DNA of 64,000 nt from Paramyrothecium sp. XJ0827 (taxonomy: Eukaryota > Ascomycota > Sordariomycetes > Hypocreales > Stachybotryaceae): positions 930,001 through 994,000 of the forward strand of contig JAJFPB010000005.1 in NCBI GenBank assembly GCA_020881915.1, given 5' to 3'. The notes under the pieces were generated by a model. The model was not told where the DNA came from, searched no databases, and saw only the letters and a program-made list of their open reading frames with translations. A program made the position numbers and the translations under genes. Position 1 is the first letter of the stretch; each line of letters begins with the position of its first letter. Positions 43,749 through 55,100 of this stretch are shown one piece after another.

Positions 43749-46213
43749 ATGGCACAGCAGCCTGCGACGGGAAACTGGCAGACGGCTCGTCGGCGAGCCA
43801 TAGCTCCGAGGCCTGTAGGCATGCCAAATCTGCCGGCCCATCAGGCTGTATCGCCTCGCAGAGCACCGCGGCGACAGTCGCAAGTGAAGCTCGCATGCAA
43901 TGCCTGTCGGATAAGGAAGAACAAGGTATGGGGGTGTATAAGTCCGTTAAAGCCCACGTCCTGACTGCTTAGTGCGACGCGGCACGACCGCGCTGCAGTC
44001 AGTGCATCGAGAGGAACAAGACGTGTGAGTACGATGCGGCCCCTGGCCAGACGAGGGCCGAGGCCGTGAGCGACCAGCTGCGCACCGACAACGCTTCGTT
44101 GATGGACATGTTTTGGCGCCTCCAGACCACGTCAGCCGAGGGAGCCCAGGAGTTTCTTCATTTCATTAGGGGCGCCGGGCCACTTGACTTGCCAATGTTG
44201 GAGCAATGGTTCCTTCAACGCCGAGAAAGGTGGGAAGCGGAGGAGAATCGTGGTATCCAGGAAGAACAGACCGGGAAATCATCATCTGCACCGCGTCTTT
44301 CTCGAGCTGAGTCTTCAGAGACGGTCGGAACTGTAGCAACATCACAGGAAACACTCGCAGTGGCCGCAGGCATCTCGCAGCTATCTGCCCCCTCACAACA
44401 CTGGAAAGACTCATTGACAGTCTCTTCCGTCAAGGATTCCGTCAGTATGTTCCTCCGGTCCGCTGGGACGCTGTTCCACGTCTTTACGAGAAATCAGGCG
44501 GACTCACTATTTGAGGAGGTGCTCTCGACCGCAAGTTATCCTGAAAGCGTTGGTTTCCTGGACGTCCTCAAGCAGGAAACTGACGCCCGGCGCCATGCCC
44601 AGCTCGCTGAGTTGTGCGGCATGGCTGCCGTTGGCGCACTCTACTGCCGGCTCCCGGGCACAGGTATTGCGCCCCCAGCTGAGGCAGCTGAGTTTTTCTA
44701 TTCAATCACAAAGGTGATGCTGGACAACTCGATTGAAGCCAGCCCCTTGCGCGCCATGAAGATCTGTGCCCTGATCGCCATGTACAACATTGTTCTCAAA
44801 GCAACCGTCGCATTTACGTATATTGGTAAGGCGTACACCTTCGTTGGTTTTCAAGGGCGAAATGCTGATGAACCTCGCAGAGCTCGGAATAGGGCTTGGT
44901 CGGGTGTCCGGGCTGAATGCCGCTGAGTGTCCCCAGACTCTGCGGCCGGAGGAGTTCTTGGATTACAAACGCGTCTGGAGAACTTTGATCCTGTTCTCGG
45001 GGTGAGTCTTCCTGGCTGCTTCCCTCCTTTGCTAGTAGAAAGCAGCTGATGTCCTCAAGTTGGCTGGGAGCATCTCTGGGACACGTTTCTGGAGAGGATC
45101 ATCTCCAGTATCATTTGCCGCGAGAAGACAACACCGTCCTGACTGGATATGTCATTGAAGGGCAGCTCGTCAAAGCCACCATGATAAAGGCGGCAATTAT
45201 CCGCAAGATGGGTGACAACAGTATTGCGGATGATGCAACTATCGAGAGCTTCCGGAAGGCGCTCAGCACCTTCCATGAGGAGCTCCCGCCAAGTGTCACC
45301 ATCGATACGTTGTTCGACGTACAGCGGTTCGAACCATTGAGGCCAAACATATTTTATCTCCACCTGTTCTACCTGTCCGCGATGCAGCTTCTTCATCGCC
45401 GGATAATGGCGAGCCAGCTTGAAAGCGCTCAGAGTCAGCCTGCCAAAGCAGCAATCAAGGAAGGCCTTTTGGCGGCTAAAACGACCGCAAGAGTGCTAGC
45501 CTTGATGCGCTTCGAGGGTGCCATTGTGCAGCTCTGCTGGATGTGTGTGTAAGTATGCATGTTGCACGAACTAAGGAAAACGGAAAACTGAAATTCTTTC
45601 AAGATACACGTCGTATAGCTCGGCCATCATCATCCTACAGGCCGTTATCCAGAAAATTCTGAATCGATTCGCACCGAGCACCTGGACGTCAGACCTCAAA
45701 CTTGTAGACGTCTGCGTGGAGGTCCTGCACTACTGCTCACAGGTGGACAGTATAGCATGCGGGCTCGAGAAAAGAATATGCAGATATGTACAGATCGCGC
45801 AGGATGCCGTTGGTGGCGAGGAGAATCAGGATCCGCCCGAGGACGCCGAGGAACTCATGCCCGTGGATTACCTCTTTCAGACACCAGAAGGCAGCATTGA
45901 TCTTCACAAAGCTGCGCGTGACCTTCTTCGCCTCGTTCAGAAACCATTCAGCGACTCTCTCGAGCTAGTATCCGAGGCAGTCTGCCCGAGCCTTGAGGTG
46001 CGTGCAACCTTGGTGAACTGGGCGGAGGCGGCGGTGGGCTCACCACAGGAATGGGCGTGGGAGCTGCAACGCTGCGAAGTTCTACCAGACACGAAAACGG
46101 ACAGCATCAAATGTGATTTCCGGACGATTGAGGTTCTGTCAAAGTTGAGACCGGGGCGCGTCGTATCGACTGGGGATATGCCTTGGACCACATGGACGCC
46201 ACCTCCGTTTTGA
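43749..46213 (+). CDS. Zn2Cys6 transcription factor (regulator 1 of the A-T-R-kinase locus)
   Basis: Five exons: 43749-43925, 43973-44825, 44881-45001, 45060-45548 and 45604-46213, giving 749 residues. The Zn2Cys6 cluster is Cys50, 53, 60, 67, 70 and 77 (CNACRIRKNK then CDAARPRCSQC). The first intron falls exactly between Lys59 and Cys60, splitting the DNA-binding domain. The centre resembles the fungal-specific regulatory domain, including a YKRVWRTLILFSGWLGASLG block. The protein binds CGG-containing sites as a dimer, judging by the family. It is the gene immediately upstream of the aldo-keto reductase, whose promoter carries a CGG-N8-CCG palindrome, so it is a candidate pathway regulator. 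Confidence 0.88.
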
Positions 46214-46365
46214 CCCCTGGCTAGCATCTCGTCGATGTAAGCATACTGTCACTGTCTCGGCTAACCTCTGGGACGTCGCGACGATAACTATTGGTCAATG
46301 GCCGCAATTGAATCGGAACCATCCAGTACGCAACGGCTTTACCGCGGTTCATGGCCTCGTGTCCA

Positions 46366-46395
46366 ACCGATTCTCGGTAGGCGGATTAAAATCCG
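46366..46395 (+). promoter_or_regulatory. Composite inverted-repeat operator, copy 1 (aldo-keto reductase promoter)
   Basis: ACCGA-TTC-TCGGT at 46366-46378 is followed two bases after its trailing A by CGGATTAAAATCCG at 46382-46395. The second element is an inverted CGG-N8-CCG (arms CGGAT/ATCCG). It lies 232 nt before the ATG at 46627 and about 155 nt before a TATA-like CATAAATA near 46552. The same pair, in opposite order, is found at 51702-51739. Confidence 0.65.
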
Positions 46396-46626
46396 TTGCC
46401 GGACGGGTGGGGCTGGACGCACATCCGCCTGCCGAGATCACCGGTCGCATGCCGTTCCTGGACACTCTCAGCGATACTGGCGATGCTACGCCGCAGGACA
46501 GAACAATCGGAGGCAACTGCTACTGTCTCTTCCATTGGGTGAGATTTGAAGCATAAATACCCCCAATCCGTTGCCTCGGCAGTTCTCACTCTTCACTTCT
46601 TCTATGACCCAGCGAAGTCTCTTACA

Positions 46627-47651
46627 ATGCCTCTTCCAACTCATTTTACCCTTAATACAGGCGCGAAGATTCCTGCCGTCGGCTTCGGAACATGGCAAGC
46701 GCCTCCTGGTCAGGTTGAAAAAGCTGTCGAGGTTGCGCTCAAGAGCGGCTACAGGCACATCGACTGCGCTGCCATATACCGCAACGAAGCCGAAGTGGGT
46801 CAGGGGATTCGCAATAGTGGTGTGAACAGGGCGGAAATCTTCATTACAGGCAAACTGTGGAACACAAAACATGCACCTGAGGATGTTGAGGCGGCCGTCG
46901 ATAAGACGCTGAAGGATCTCGGTACCGATTATCTCGATCTGTACCTCATGCACTGGCCTGTGTGAGTTACTTGTTCTGTTGGACCCAGTAATTTGCTAAT
47001 ATTGTTGGAAGGGCTTTCAAATCTGGAGACTCTTTGTTTCCGATCGATTCGGATGGCCGGTTCCAGCTTGGCGACATCGACCCTGCCGAAACCTACGCCG
47101 CCATGGAGAAAGTACTCGAGACTGGCAAAGTTCGTGCCATCGGTGTCTCCAACTTCACACGACAGCGGATCGATGATCTCCTGTCAAAAACAAAGGTTGT
47201 GCCGGCAGTCAACCAGATCGAGGCCCATCCGTACCTGCAGCAACCCGAACTCCTTGACTACCTCAAGTCCAAGAATATCCAACTTGTTGCCTACTCACCG
47301 CTTGGAAACAATCAAAACGGCGAACCAAGAACAGTGGATGATCCACTAGTCGCCGAACTTGGAAAGAAGTATGACCTGGATATCGGGCAGGTCTTGTATT
47401 CCTGGGGCGTCCAGCGAGGCACCGTAGTGCTGCCAAAGAGCGTGACACCGAGCCGCATTGAATCAAACCTCAAGGTACAAGAACTCCCAGAGGATGCTTT
47501 TCAGCAACTGAACGCCTTGGAAAGGAAGAAGAGATACAATTGGCAGGTAAGGTGGGGCTTCGACATATTCCAAGAGTTGGGCGAAGACGAAGCGAAGAGA
47601 CTAGCAAAAGAGAAAGGCCCCGAGAACCTGCAGATGTTTAGTGCAAAGTAG
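46627..47651 (+). CDS. Aldo-keto reductase
   Basis: Two exons, 46627-46961 and 47012-47651, giving 324 residues. The ATG giving [16 protein letters not shown] is at the normal distance from the first strand. The catalytic tetrad is complete: Asp46 and Tyr51 in [11 protein letters not shown], Lys76 in GKLWN and His109 in MHWPV. The coenzyme-binding region is [14 protein letters not shown], typical for NADPH. The enzyme should reduce aldehydes or ketones to alcohols in the cytosol. Its neighbour produces an aldehyde or alcohol from a carboxylic acid and shares its promoter motif, so it may complete that reduction; this pairing is inference. Confidence 0.93.
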
Positions 47652-47807
47652 ACGACAGCTCGCTTTGCATGATTATGCATCTAACAACGTTGAAACATGA
47701 CTCTTCAGAGTGCTACTAAGTGATGTTGGGCCACGCCAGGGACTCGGTAAAGTCGACGTGAGGCCAGAATGCCTATGAACGGTTAGCCAGGTGACAAGAC
47801 CTCTGAG

Positions 47808-50025
47808 TCAGAGACAGACCGATGAGTCAAGGTCCAACCAATCAGTAGTTTCCCATTCGTCTAGCAAATTTGGATGGTACACAACGGATGGATCGGCCTC
47901 GGGATAACCCTGAACCAGAGGCACTATGATGTGTCCAGCCGGAATCGCGTCTGAGGTCGCTGTAGCGGCGCTACCAAGGTCAACCGGCTGGAGCGCCCGA
48001 GCCGGCTCGATCCTTTCGGCAGCTGGTGGTGGCCGCTGGATTTGGGTCAATGCTGCCTCGCGGAATTCCTCTAGGATGACGGCGTAACGTCGGCTGGGTG
48101 AGTTTGACGCTGTAGCCTGTGCCAAATATCTGTGACATCTCTCGGCCAAGGAAAGCAAAGACGATCTGTTCTCTTTGCCAATTGTCTGTCCTTGACGTCG
48201 TTGCTGGATTTCCCAAACATAGACAACGACCAGAGCAATAAAGACGATGTAATGCGTCCACCAAAACGCGTGGAACATGGGGCCCTCTTTGGCGAAGGTA
48301 TCGACAGTTTCCAGCGTCACCTTTGCGGCAGCCATGCAGTCATTGACGCGATCTTCGTACAATGACGTTGAGCTTCCAAGGAGAAAGAGACGGTTGGCAT
48401 GCATGATAGCGTGTGACTGGGCAAGTTTGAGGACTGTGGCCTGTCGTCGATAACGGGTGATGAGCATGGACGGAGGAATGGAGCCAAGATGAAGCGGTAG
48501 GCTGTCCCGCCACTCGTTGATCATCTGCATGAGTTTATGAACCGCGGCAACACGTCCTTGCTCAGAAATGTCCCTTGTCGAATACACCTCACGGGATATG
48601 CGACCCATGATTCGTGCGATTCTGGAGAAAAATTAGTGACTGGAAATTTTCGTGGGTCATGCAAATTTACTTTACGTGGAAGATGAGGGCGTCGATTTGG
48701 CAGTCATCGGGAACGTCGGGGACTTCGCATGGGCCGTCCGCCGTCATACTGTCGTCGTTGACGCGATCAGGTAGCTCCTGGTCGATATCATCGTCGTGGA
48801 AATAACGAGGTCGACCGAAAACAACGCCAAGATGGTTATCCAGGACATATGCTGTCCAAAAAGTGCGTAGCCCGCATTGCATGTGTATGTAGTCAACTGC
48901 ACGATTAGTCCTTCGCCTCCTGGCGTTGACCCGTCGATGCAGCCCGAGAGCAGATACAAATTGCAATGCTGTGCCAAACACAAACCAGCTACGGTTGAAT
49001 CGGGATGTTGTGAGTAGATAGAGAACCTGGACCAGCCTTGCCTGTGCAGACTCCAAACGAGGATAGCCAGTTTCCGAGTCGGTGAGCTTCGTGGCCCGGC
49101 AGAAGAACTCGTCGCTCAATCTCAATGCTTTGGCTTCATCTTCAACAGAAGTTAGTTTGTTGGCCGATTTCTCGCGGTAGGCAACGGCCACTGCAAGCAC
49201 ACCGAGCACGATGGCTGCCCTAGCGCGACCGATGCCGTGCCATATAGGCTGCTCGGTCGCTACGTTCTGCTCAACGGCACCCAACCACCCCTCGACAGTT
49301 GGACGATGGAGGAAACGGTAGGTTGCGACGCAAAAATCGAAGTAGTGGCCGACGAGGTACCTGGCCTCTGTAGGTCCTGGGAGACGCAACGGCGTTTGCT
49401 CATCGATGTCGGGCAGCGGATTGTCGCCAGCCATCGTGACTGGCTGGTTCTCCGCCGAGATTTTGGGCTCATCAGTCACGGCGTTTGCATTCTGTGTCGA
49501 AAGCCTTTTCCACGCGCGGTGGAGAAAGCTAAGGCCAGAAGTTGAATCGAAGACTTGACCTTGGATCTCTGCAATACCTAGCTCTGGAGATTCCCGCGAC
49601 GGACCAGTGCTCTCCTGATTCTGGAGGGGCTCCATATCGGCGTTGAAGACATCATTCTCCGGGACACGGACTGGCTGAGGGCGCGGGAGGAAGGGGGTGG
49701 TGCTTCCATTCGACTCCATGCGAGAAGGGGGCGTTGGAGGTCGTCCGCGCGTGTACTTGGCATCGTACAGGCAAGACCTTCCCCGGACTACACATTTGTC
49801 GCATGGCTGGGTCCCACTGCACTTGGCTTTTCGCGATTTGCAAAAATCGCACGCCCGACTGACCTTCCTACCCTTGTGCATGCCATTGTCGACCGTCGTG
49901 GGTGACAGCTCGGATGAGGAGCTGGCATCACGACCGTTTGGCCTCGAGATGGCAGATGCCGGCGCACTAATCCGGCGTCGTTTATGCGACGCTGGGCTCG
50001 GGGGTGATGCAATGCGATAATCCAT
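47808..50025 (-). CDS. Zn2Cys6 transcription factor (regulator 2 of the A-T-R-kinase locus)
   Basis: Two exons on the minus strand, 48671-50025 and 47808-48621, giving 722 residues. The start giving MDYRIASPPSPASHKRRRIS is preferred over an upstream extension of the frame. The binuclear cluster is Cys59, 62, 69, 75, 78 and 85 (CDFCKSRKAKC, CDKC). It is preceded by basic residues and followed by a fungal_trans (middle homology) domain with LRLPGPTEARYLVGHYF and RTFWTAYVLDNHLGVVFGRPR. The middle homology domain is the standard regulatory part of Gal4-type factors. The gene is divergent from the A-T-R-kinase gene and convergent with the aldo-keto reductase, placing it between two genes that share an operator-like motif. 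Confidence 0.9.
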
Positions 50026-52176
50026 TAGACTGCGACGGACAAAGACGATCGGAATGCGTTGGTTGCTGACGAGGCGGAAAAGGAAGAAGGAATACGGAAA
50101 AGGTTGGGAGAGATTCCCTCGAACGGCGGGGAAAGTGGAGGGGAGGGGGCTGGAGCGGACCCTGCCGATTCCCCATGGGGAAGCACATGGCGGTGCCTCG
50201 TCGCAGAGAGCGAGAGTTGTAGACAAGTTGCAAGAAAGACCAAGGGTTTACTAACAATGGGGTAAATTATTTAGTTTAAGAGATCAAATTGGAACACATT
50301 CCTATTCATCCTGCATTTTGGCAAGGAAGAAAGGCGAATATGTTCGAGTTGGTCCTCATTCCGTACCTACCAAACGAGTGATGGTGTCAACACGCGAGCC
50401 AATTGCAACACGAATAGGAAATTGAGCATACGAACGAATTCGCAAGGGGAAATGAGTAAGTCGGGAGTGGCTTGGTACGCCAATGCCGATTGTAGAACAG
50501 AAGACTGCGATTTCTGCAAATTCCCATTACTTTCGCCAGCCGTTCAAACCCCCGAAGCGTGTCAAAAGGAACCAAATGCATTGGTTCCATTCTTCAGCCA
50601 GTGCCAAGTCTATGATTGTAGCTGATGAATCGTCCACCGGTGCAAAAGAGACAGCATTATCATCGCACAAGGCGTCGTTAATTACCTTAAGCAGTGGTAT
50701 TTGCCCCAGCTTCATGTACCACTTCTCAGTAAGCCACAATACCTGGCTCGTATTTTGCCTTCGACCCTGGCCTTCCATGCATTACCCCACTATTGGAACC
50801 GAGCCCTCAAGCAATGCAGGCCACGATGCCGGGAGCTCCGAACTCAGCAAAGCCCAAGTATGTGAACTCTTTGGTCTATGATCGAACCATACCACCGGTA
50901 TTGGGGATACGTAATCAGGCTATGCCAACAGCAGGTCTGCGGAAGACGGCAGTGCCGATGCTTGTAAGGTTAGGGTTGGAGATCGAGTTTTGGCGGTTTG
51001 TACGATTGGCACCCATTACGCGTCCACCTTCGCTCTTGAGTCGGAAGGGACTGAACATGCCGACTTTAATCACACGAATCACACAGTTTCGCATCCGTGA
51101 TATGTAGCTTAGATAGAACAGGCATCACCTTCACCGAGGAGGAGGCGGAGGTTGTGGACTGTGCATAGCCCGTGTCTTTTGCAGTAGTCAATCTCGTGCA
51201 TCGTGTCGCAGTCAGCAGCATCGAGCGCCACATCAGAGGACAGAGAAATCATGAGGCGCTCACTAGAAGGGGGCTGGTCGACACTATGCTCGCAGATTCG
51301 ATGATTGCAAAGCCTGTCATGAGCCTCTCCAATGATAGTCAGATAGAGGCATGTCTTTGTATCTTGCAAACTGGTGAGTAAAAACTCAGAGAATAAACTT
51401 CTACTCCTATAAAAAAAACAAGGATTGAAATCCGAAGAGAAAACAATCTGTAAAATGCTCCGAAGAATTCAATAATTCAGAATACTCACTCATATTGTCA
51501 TATTAACATTTCTCAGTGGTCATGCGGGGTCGCTCATGATTTCCCTCACCAAGGCCTGGTCGAACCGGGAAGCTCACAGCACCACGATTGAAGCCATCTC
51601 CACTGTCCTTATCCTTCGCTGAGCGCCTTCTCACTGGGTTGATCCTGAGAGAAGCTTGGCTAAAACAGTAGAATCTGGGCCAAGGCTCGGCATTTGGTGC
51701 CCGGATTAAAATCCGTGTCGAATTACCGATGAGTCGGTAGTTTGTCCGGCAATGCGACCGACCAATGATGAGCATAATCCGCCGCAATGCGTCCAGGCGA
51801 GACTGCTGACCATTTCCAACGCAGTTGTGGTAGTATATTCTTTCCCTGCAGATCTGAGTATCGACTGTTGCTGTTATTCCCGGAGACTTCCATTGATAGG
51901 CATCGAGATTTCGAACTACTGGATATGAATTGGTGGATCGCCTTGTGATGTGCATCCAGTATCAAAACATCTAGCATCTTCGAATTGCCTGCCCCCGCAA
52001 TTCACAACGGATGCTTTTCCGTTATACCTGATTCTAGCAAGAACAAGGGAAGATCGCATCTGAGCCACTACCCATCGGAGCACACCTCCAGCATTGCCGA
52101 GCGAGGCTCAAAAGCGGCCCGGCTCCCTTTCCGAAATCGACGACAATCCACAGAAGGCATTTGGAACACTTTCAAG
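50026..52176. other. Divergent intergenic region of about 2.15 kb
   Basis: Between regulator 2 and the A-T-R-kinase gene. No intact gene is supported. A minus-strand stretch around 50850-51090 (ANRTNRQNSISNPNLTSIG, then LRIPNTGGMVR with in-frame TGA codons) looks protein-like and may be a decayed gene that I cannot name. The composite operator at 51702-51739 lies in the right part. Confidence 0.5.
51702..51739 (+). promoter_or_regulatory. Composite inverted-repeat operator, copy 2 (A-T-R-kinase promoter)
   Basis: CGGATTAAAATCCG at 51702-51715, identical over 14 nt to the copy at 46382-46395. It is followed after 8 nt by TACCGA-TGAG-TCGGTA at 51724-51739, a perfect 6-nt-arm palindrome. The pair lies 438-475 nt upstream of the ATG at 52177. 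It is a likely binding module for one or both Zn2Cys6 factors of this locus. Confidence 0.65.
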
Positions 52177-55100
52177 ATGCCGGCGTCTGTCTGCGTACCT
52201 AGCCACGCCGAGACCCTCACGGGTGAGGCCAGTGGAATTGATCAGATTGTTGAGGCCATCTCTACCTCACCGCAAGTCCAGGATGACGACTCGTCTCTGC
52301 GTACAGTGGACGCTTTGGTCAGACGGCGAGCATTACTGCATTCCAACGATCATGCGGTATCCTATCCCTATTCCGGTACAGCCTTCCGCGACTATACTCT
52401 GCGCCAGCTCGATGTCTTTGCCTGGCGTGTCGCAAAGTACTATGAGCAGTACCTGCCAGTTCGTCAGAGCTCAGAAGAGAAGCCGACCGTCGTCGCTCTG
52501 CTAGGACCCTCCAATCTGGAGTATCTAGTCACCCTCCTAGCACTCTCAAAGCTAGGACATACGGCTCTTCTCCTCTCAACGAGGATACCGCAACCCGCGA
52601 TTGAATCGCTCGTAAACGGCACCGGTGCCTCAGCCCTGATTGCTGATGAGAGGTTCTCCGAAACCGTCGAGGCCGTCCAGAAGAACATCCCTGCACTGTC
52701 ACTCATTCCGATCACGGAACGAGATGTGTTTGAGTTTCCGATTGAAGCTCATGGCGACACACAACTCGATTCCAATTTGGATCCCAACGTCGAGACAAAC
52801 AATATCATTTTCATCATTCACTCGAGCGGTTCGCACCTTTCCCACAACTCCTGCATGAGGACGTGCCACTAATTAGTCCAGGATCAACGGGCCTCCCTAA
52901 ACCTATTTATCAGACTCAAAAGACATGCCTGCCCAACTACGCCAGCAGCATGAACATGAAGGCTTTCATCACACTGCCTCTCTTCCACAACCATGGCATA
53001 TGCAACTTGTTCCGTGCCATCTACGCGAGAAAGTCAATTCACATATACAATGCTGATCTCCCCTTAACACAGGATTACCTGATTCAGATCATGCGGGAGA
53101 ACAAATTTGAGATCTTCTACGGTGTTCCCTATGCTCTGAAGCTGCTGTCCGAGTCAGACGATGGTATTCAGCTGCTGCGGGAGCTCAAAGTTGTCATGTA
53201 TGGCGGTTCAGCCTGCCCGGATGACTTGGGTGATACGCTTGTCAACAATGGAGTCAACCTCATAGGCCACTATGGAGCGTGAGTTGCACTTGGTAGCATG
53301 AGACATGGATGACTGACCTATATAGGACTGAGGTCGGACAACTCATGACCTCGTTTCGACCCGAAGGCGACAAAGCTTGGAACTATGTCCGGGAGCACGA
53401 AAAACTCATCCCGTTCCTGAAATGGATACCACGAGGACCGAATCTTTATGAGTGCTGCGTCTTGGACGGCTGGCAATCGAAAGTGCAGTCAAACCAACCC
53501 GACGGCTCTTACACAACAAAGGACTTGTTCGAGCCTCACCCAACCATACCAAAGGCTTGGAAATACATTGCTCGGCTAGACGACACCATTGTCCTCGTCA
53601 ATGGCGAAAAGTTCAACCCTGTCGCAGCGGAAGGCTCAATCAGATCCAACAAGAACATTACAGAAGCGGTGGTTTTTGGGGCGGGAAGACCGTTTCTCGG
53701 TATTCTAGTGGTGCCGGCCAAGTCATTGGCCGGGAAATCGGACGAGGAAATCTTGGAGGTGATCTGGCCCGTCGTCGACGCAGTGAACTCTTCTGTCGAC
53801 CACTTTGCTCGAATCTCAAAGGGAATGGTTTGCCTTTTGCCAACGGACTGCGCCTATCCCCGTACAGACAAAGGAAGCATTATTCGCCAGGCTTTCTACA
53901 AGAGCTTCGAGAACGAGATTAACGCGGCCTATGACGCCGAAGAGACCGGTTCGAGCAATGCGAGGCAATTTGAGGAGCCCGAGCTCAAAGAATTCCTCCG
54001 GGTCCTCCTGTCGCGAGTCCTTTCCACGCAGAAGGTAGTGACTGACGATACGGACTTCTTCCACCTTGGGCTGGACTCGTTACAAGCGATCCAAACGCGG
54101 AGCGAACTACTAAAAACTGTTGATACTGGGGGGAAGAAGCTTGGTCAGAACATCGTTTTCGAGCATCCATCCATCAACAAACTGGCCAAGCACCTACTCG
54201 GGCTCAGATTGGGGCAAGAGACAAAGCCTGTGGCAGTGGAGGATGATATGGCCAAGTTGATTGAGAAATACTCGGGTTTTGACATGCAGCAGGGCTCCTC
54301 AGTGGTAAGCCTAGACAGTCATGACAACGAGTCTCAGCTAACATAGCGTTAGGTCGTCACGGGCGCTACTGGCTCACTGGGAGCACATGTTGTCGCCAAG
54401 CTGTGTGCAGACCCTGGTATTTCCACGATCTACTGCCTCGTACGGGCTTCAAACAACGTACAAGCTCTCAGGCGTGTCAAAGACTCTCTAATCCAGCGTC
54501 GAATTTACCATAATCTTTCGCTTGTTGCTCGGAAGAAAATAGCTGCCTTGCCCTCTGACCTAGCAGAGTCGAACCTTGGTCTTGACGCTGCAGATTATAA
54601 AATAATCACTAGGGATCTGCGTGCCGTCATCCACTGCGCGTGGTCTGTCAACTTCAATATGCAGCTTGCCAGTTTTGAGAAAGACAACATCGCCGGCGTT
54701 GCGCACCTGATTGCCCTCTGCCGAAGCTCCTCTTTCCCAGCCTCTATGAACTTCTGCTCTTCGGTGAGCACATGCGTTCGAGCGACGACTGTGCCCATCC
54801 CAGAGTCTGCTCCTCCTTTGGAGTGGGCACAGGGCATGGGCTACGCGCAATCCAAGTCAGTGGCCGAGCATGTTTGCGCCAGAGCTGCGGAGAAAGGAGT
54901 AACGAGCCGAGTGTTGAGAGTGGGACAGATTGTCGGCGATACCAAGCACGGCGTCTGGAATGCGCAAGAAGCCGTACCCATGATGATGCAGACGGCCGTA
55001 ACCATGGGAGCGTTGCCCAAGCTCAAGGAAACGCCTTCTTGGCTGCCCGTGGACACAGTAGCGGAAGCCGTGGTTGACCTGTCGCTGTCTGAGGCCGGCA

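Noticed and set aside
45324..45336. GGTTCGAACCA resembling a tRNA B box
   Set aside because: It lies within the coding sequence of a Zn2Cys6 factor and no cloverleaf can be drawn around it. I found no tRNA gene in the window.
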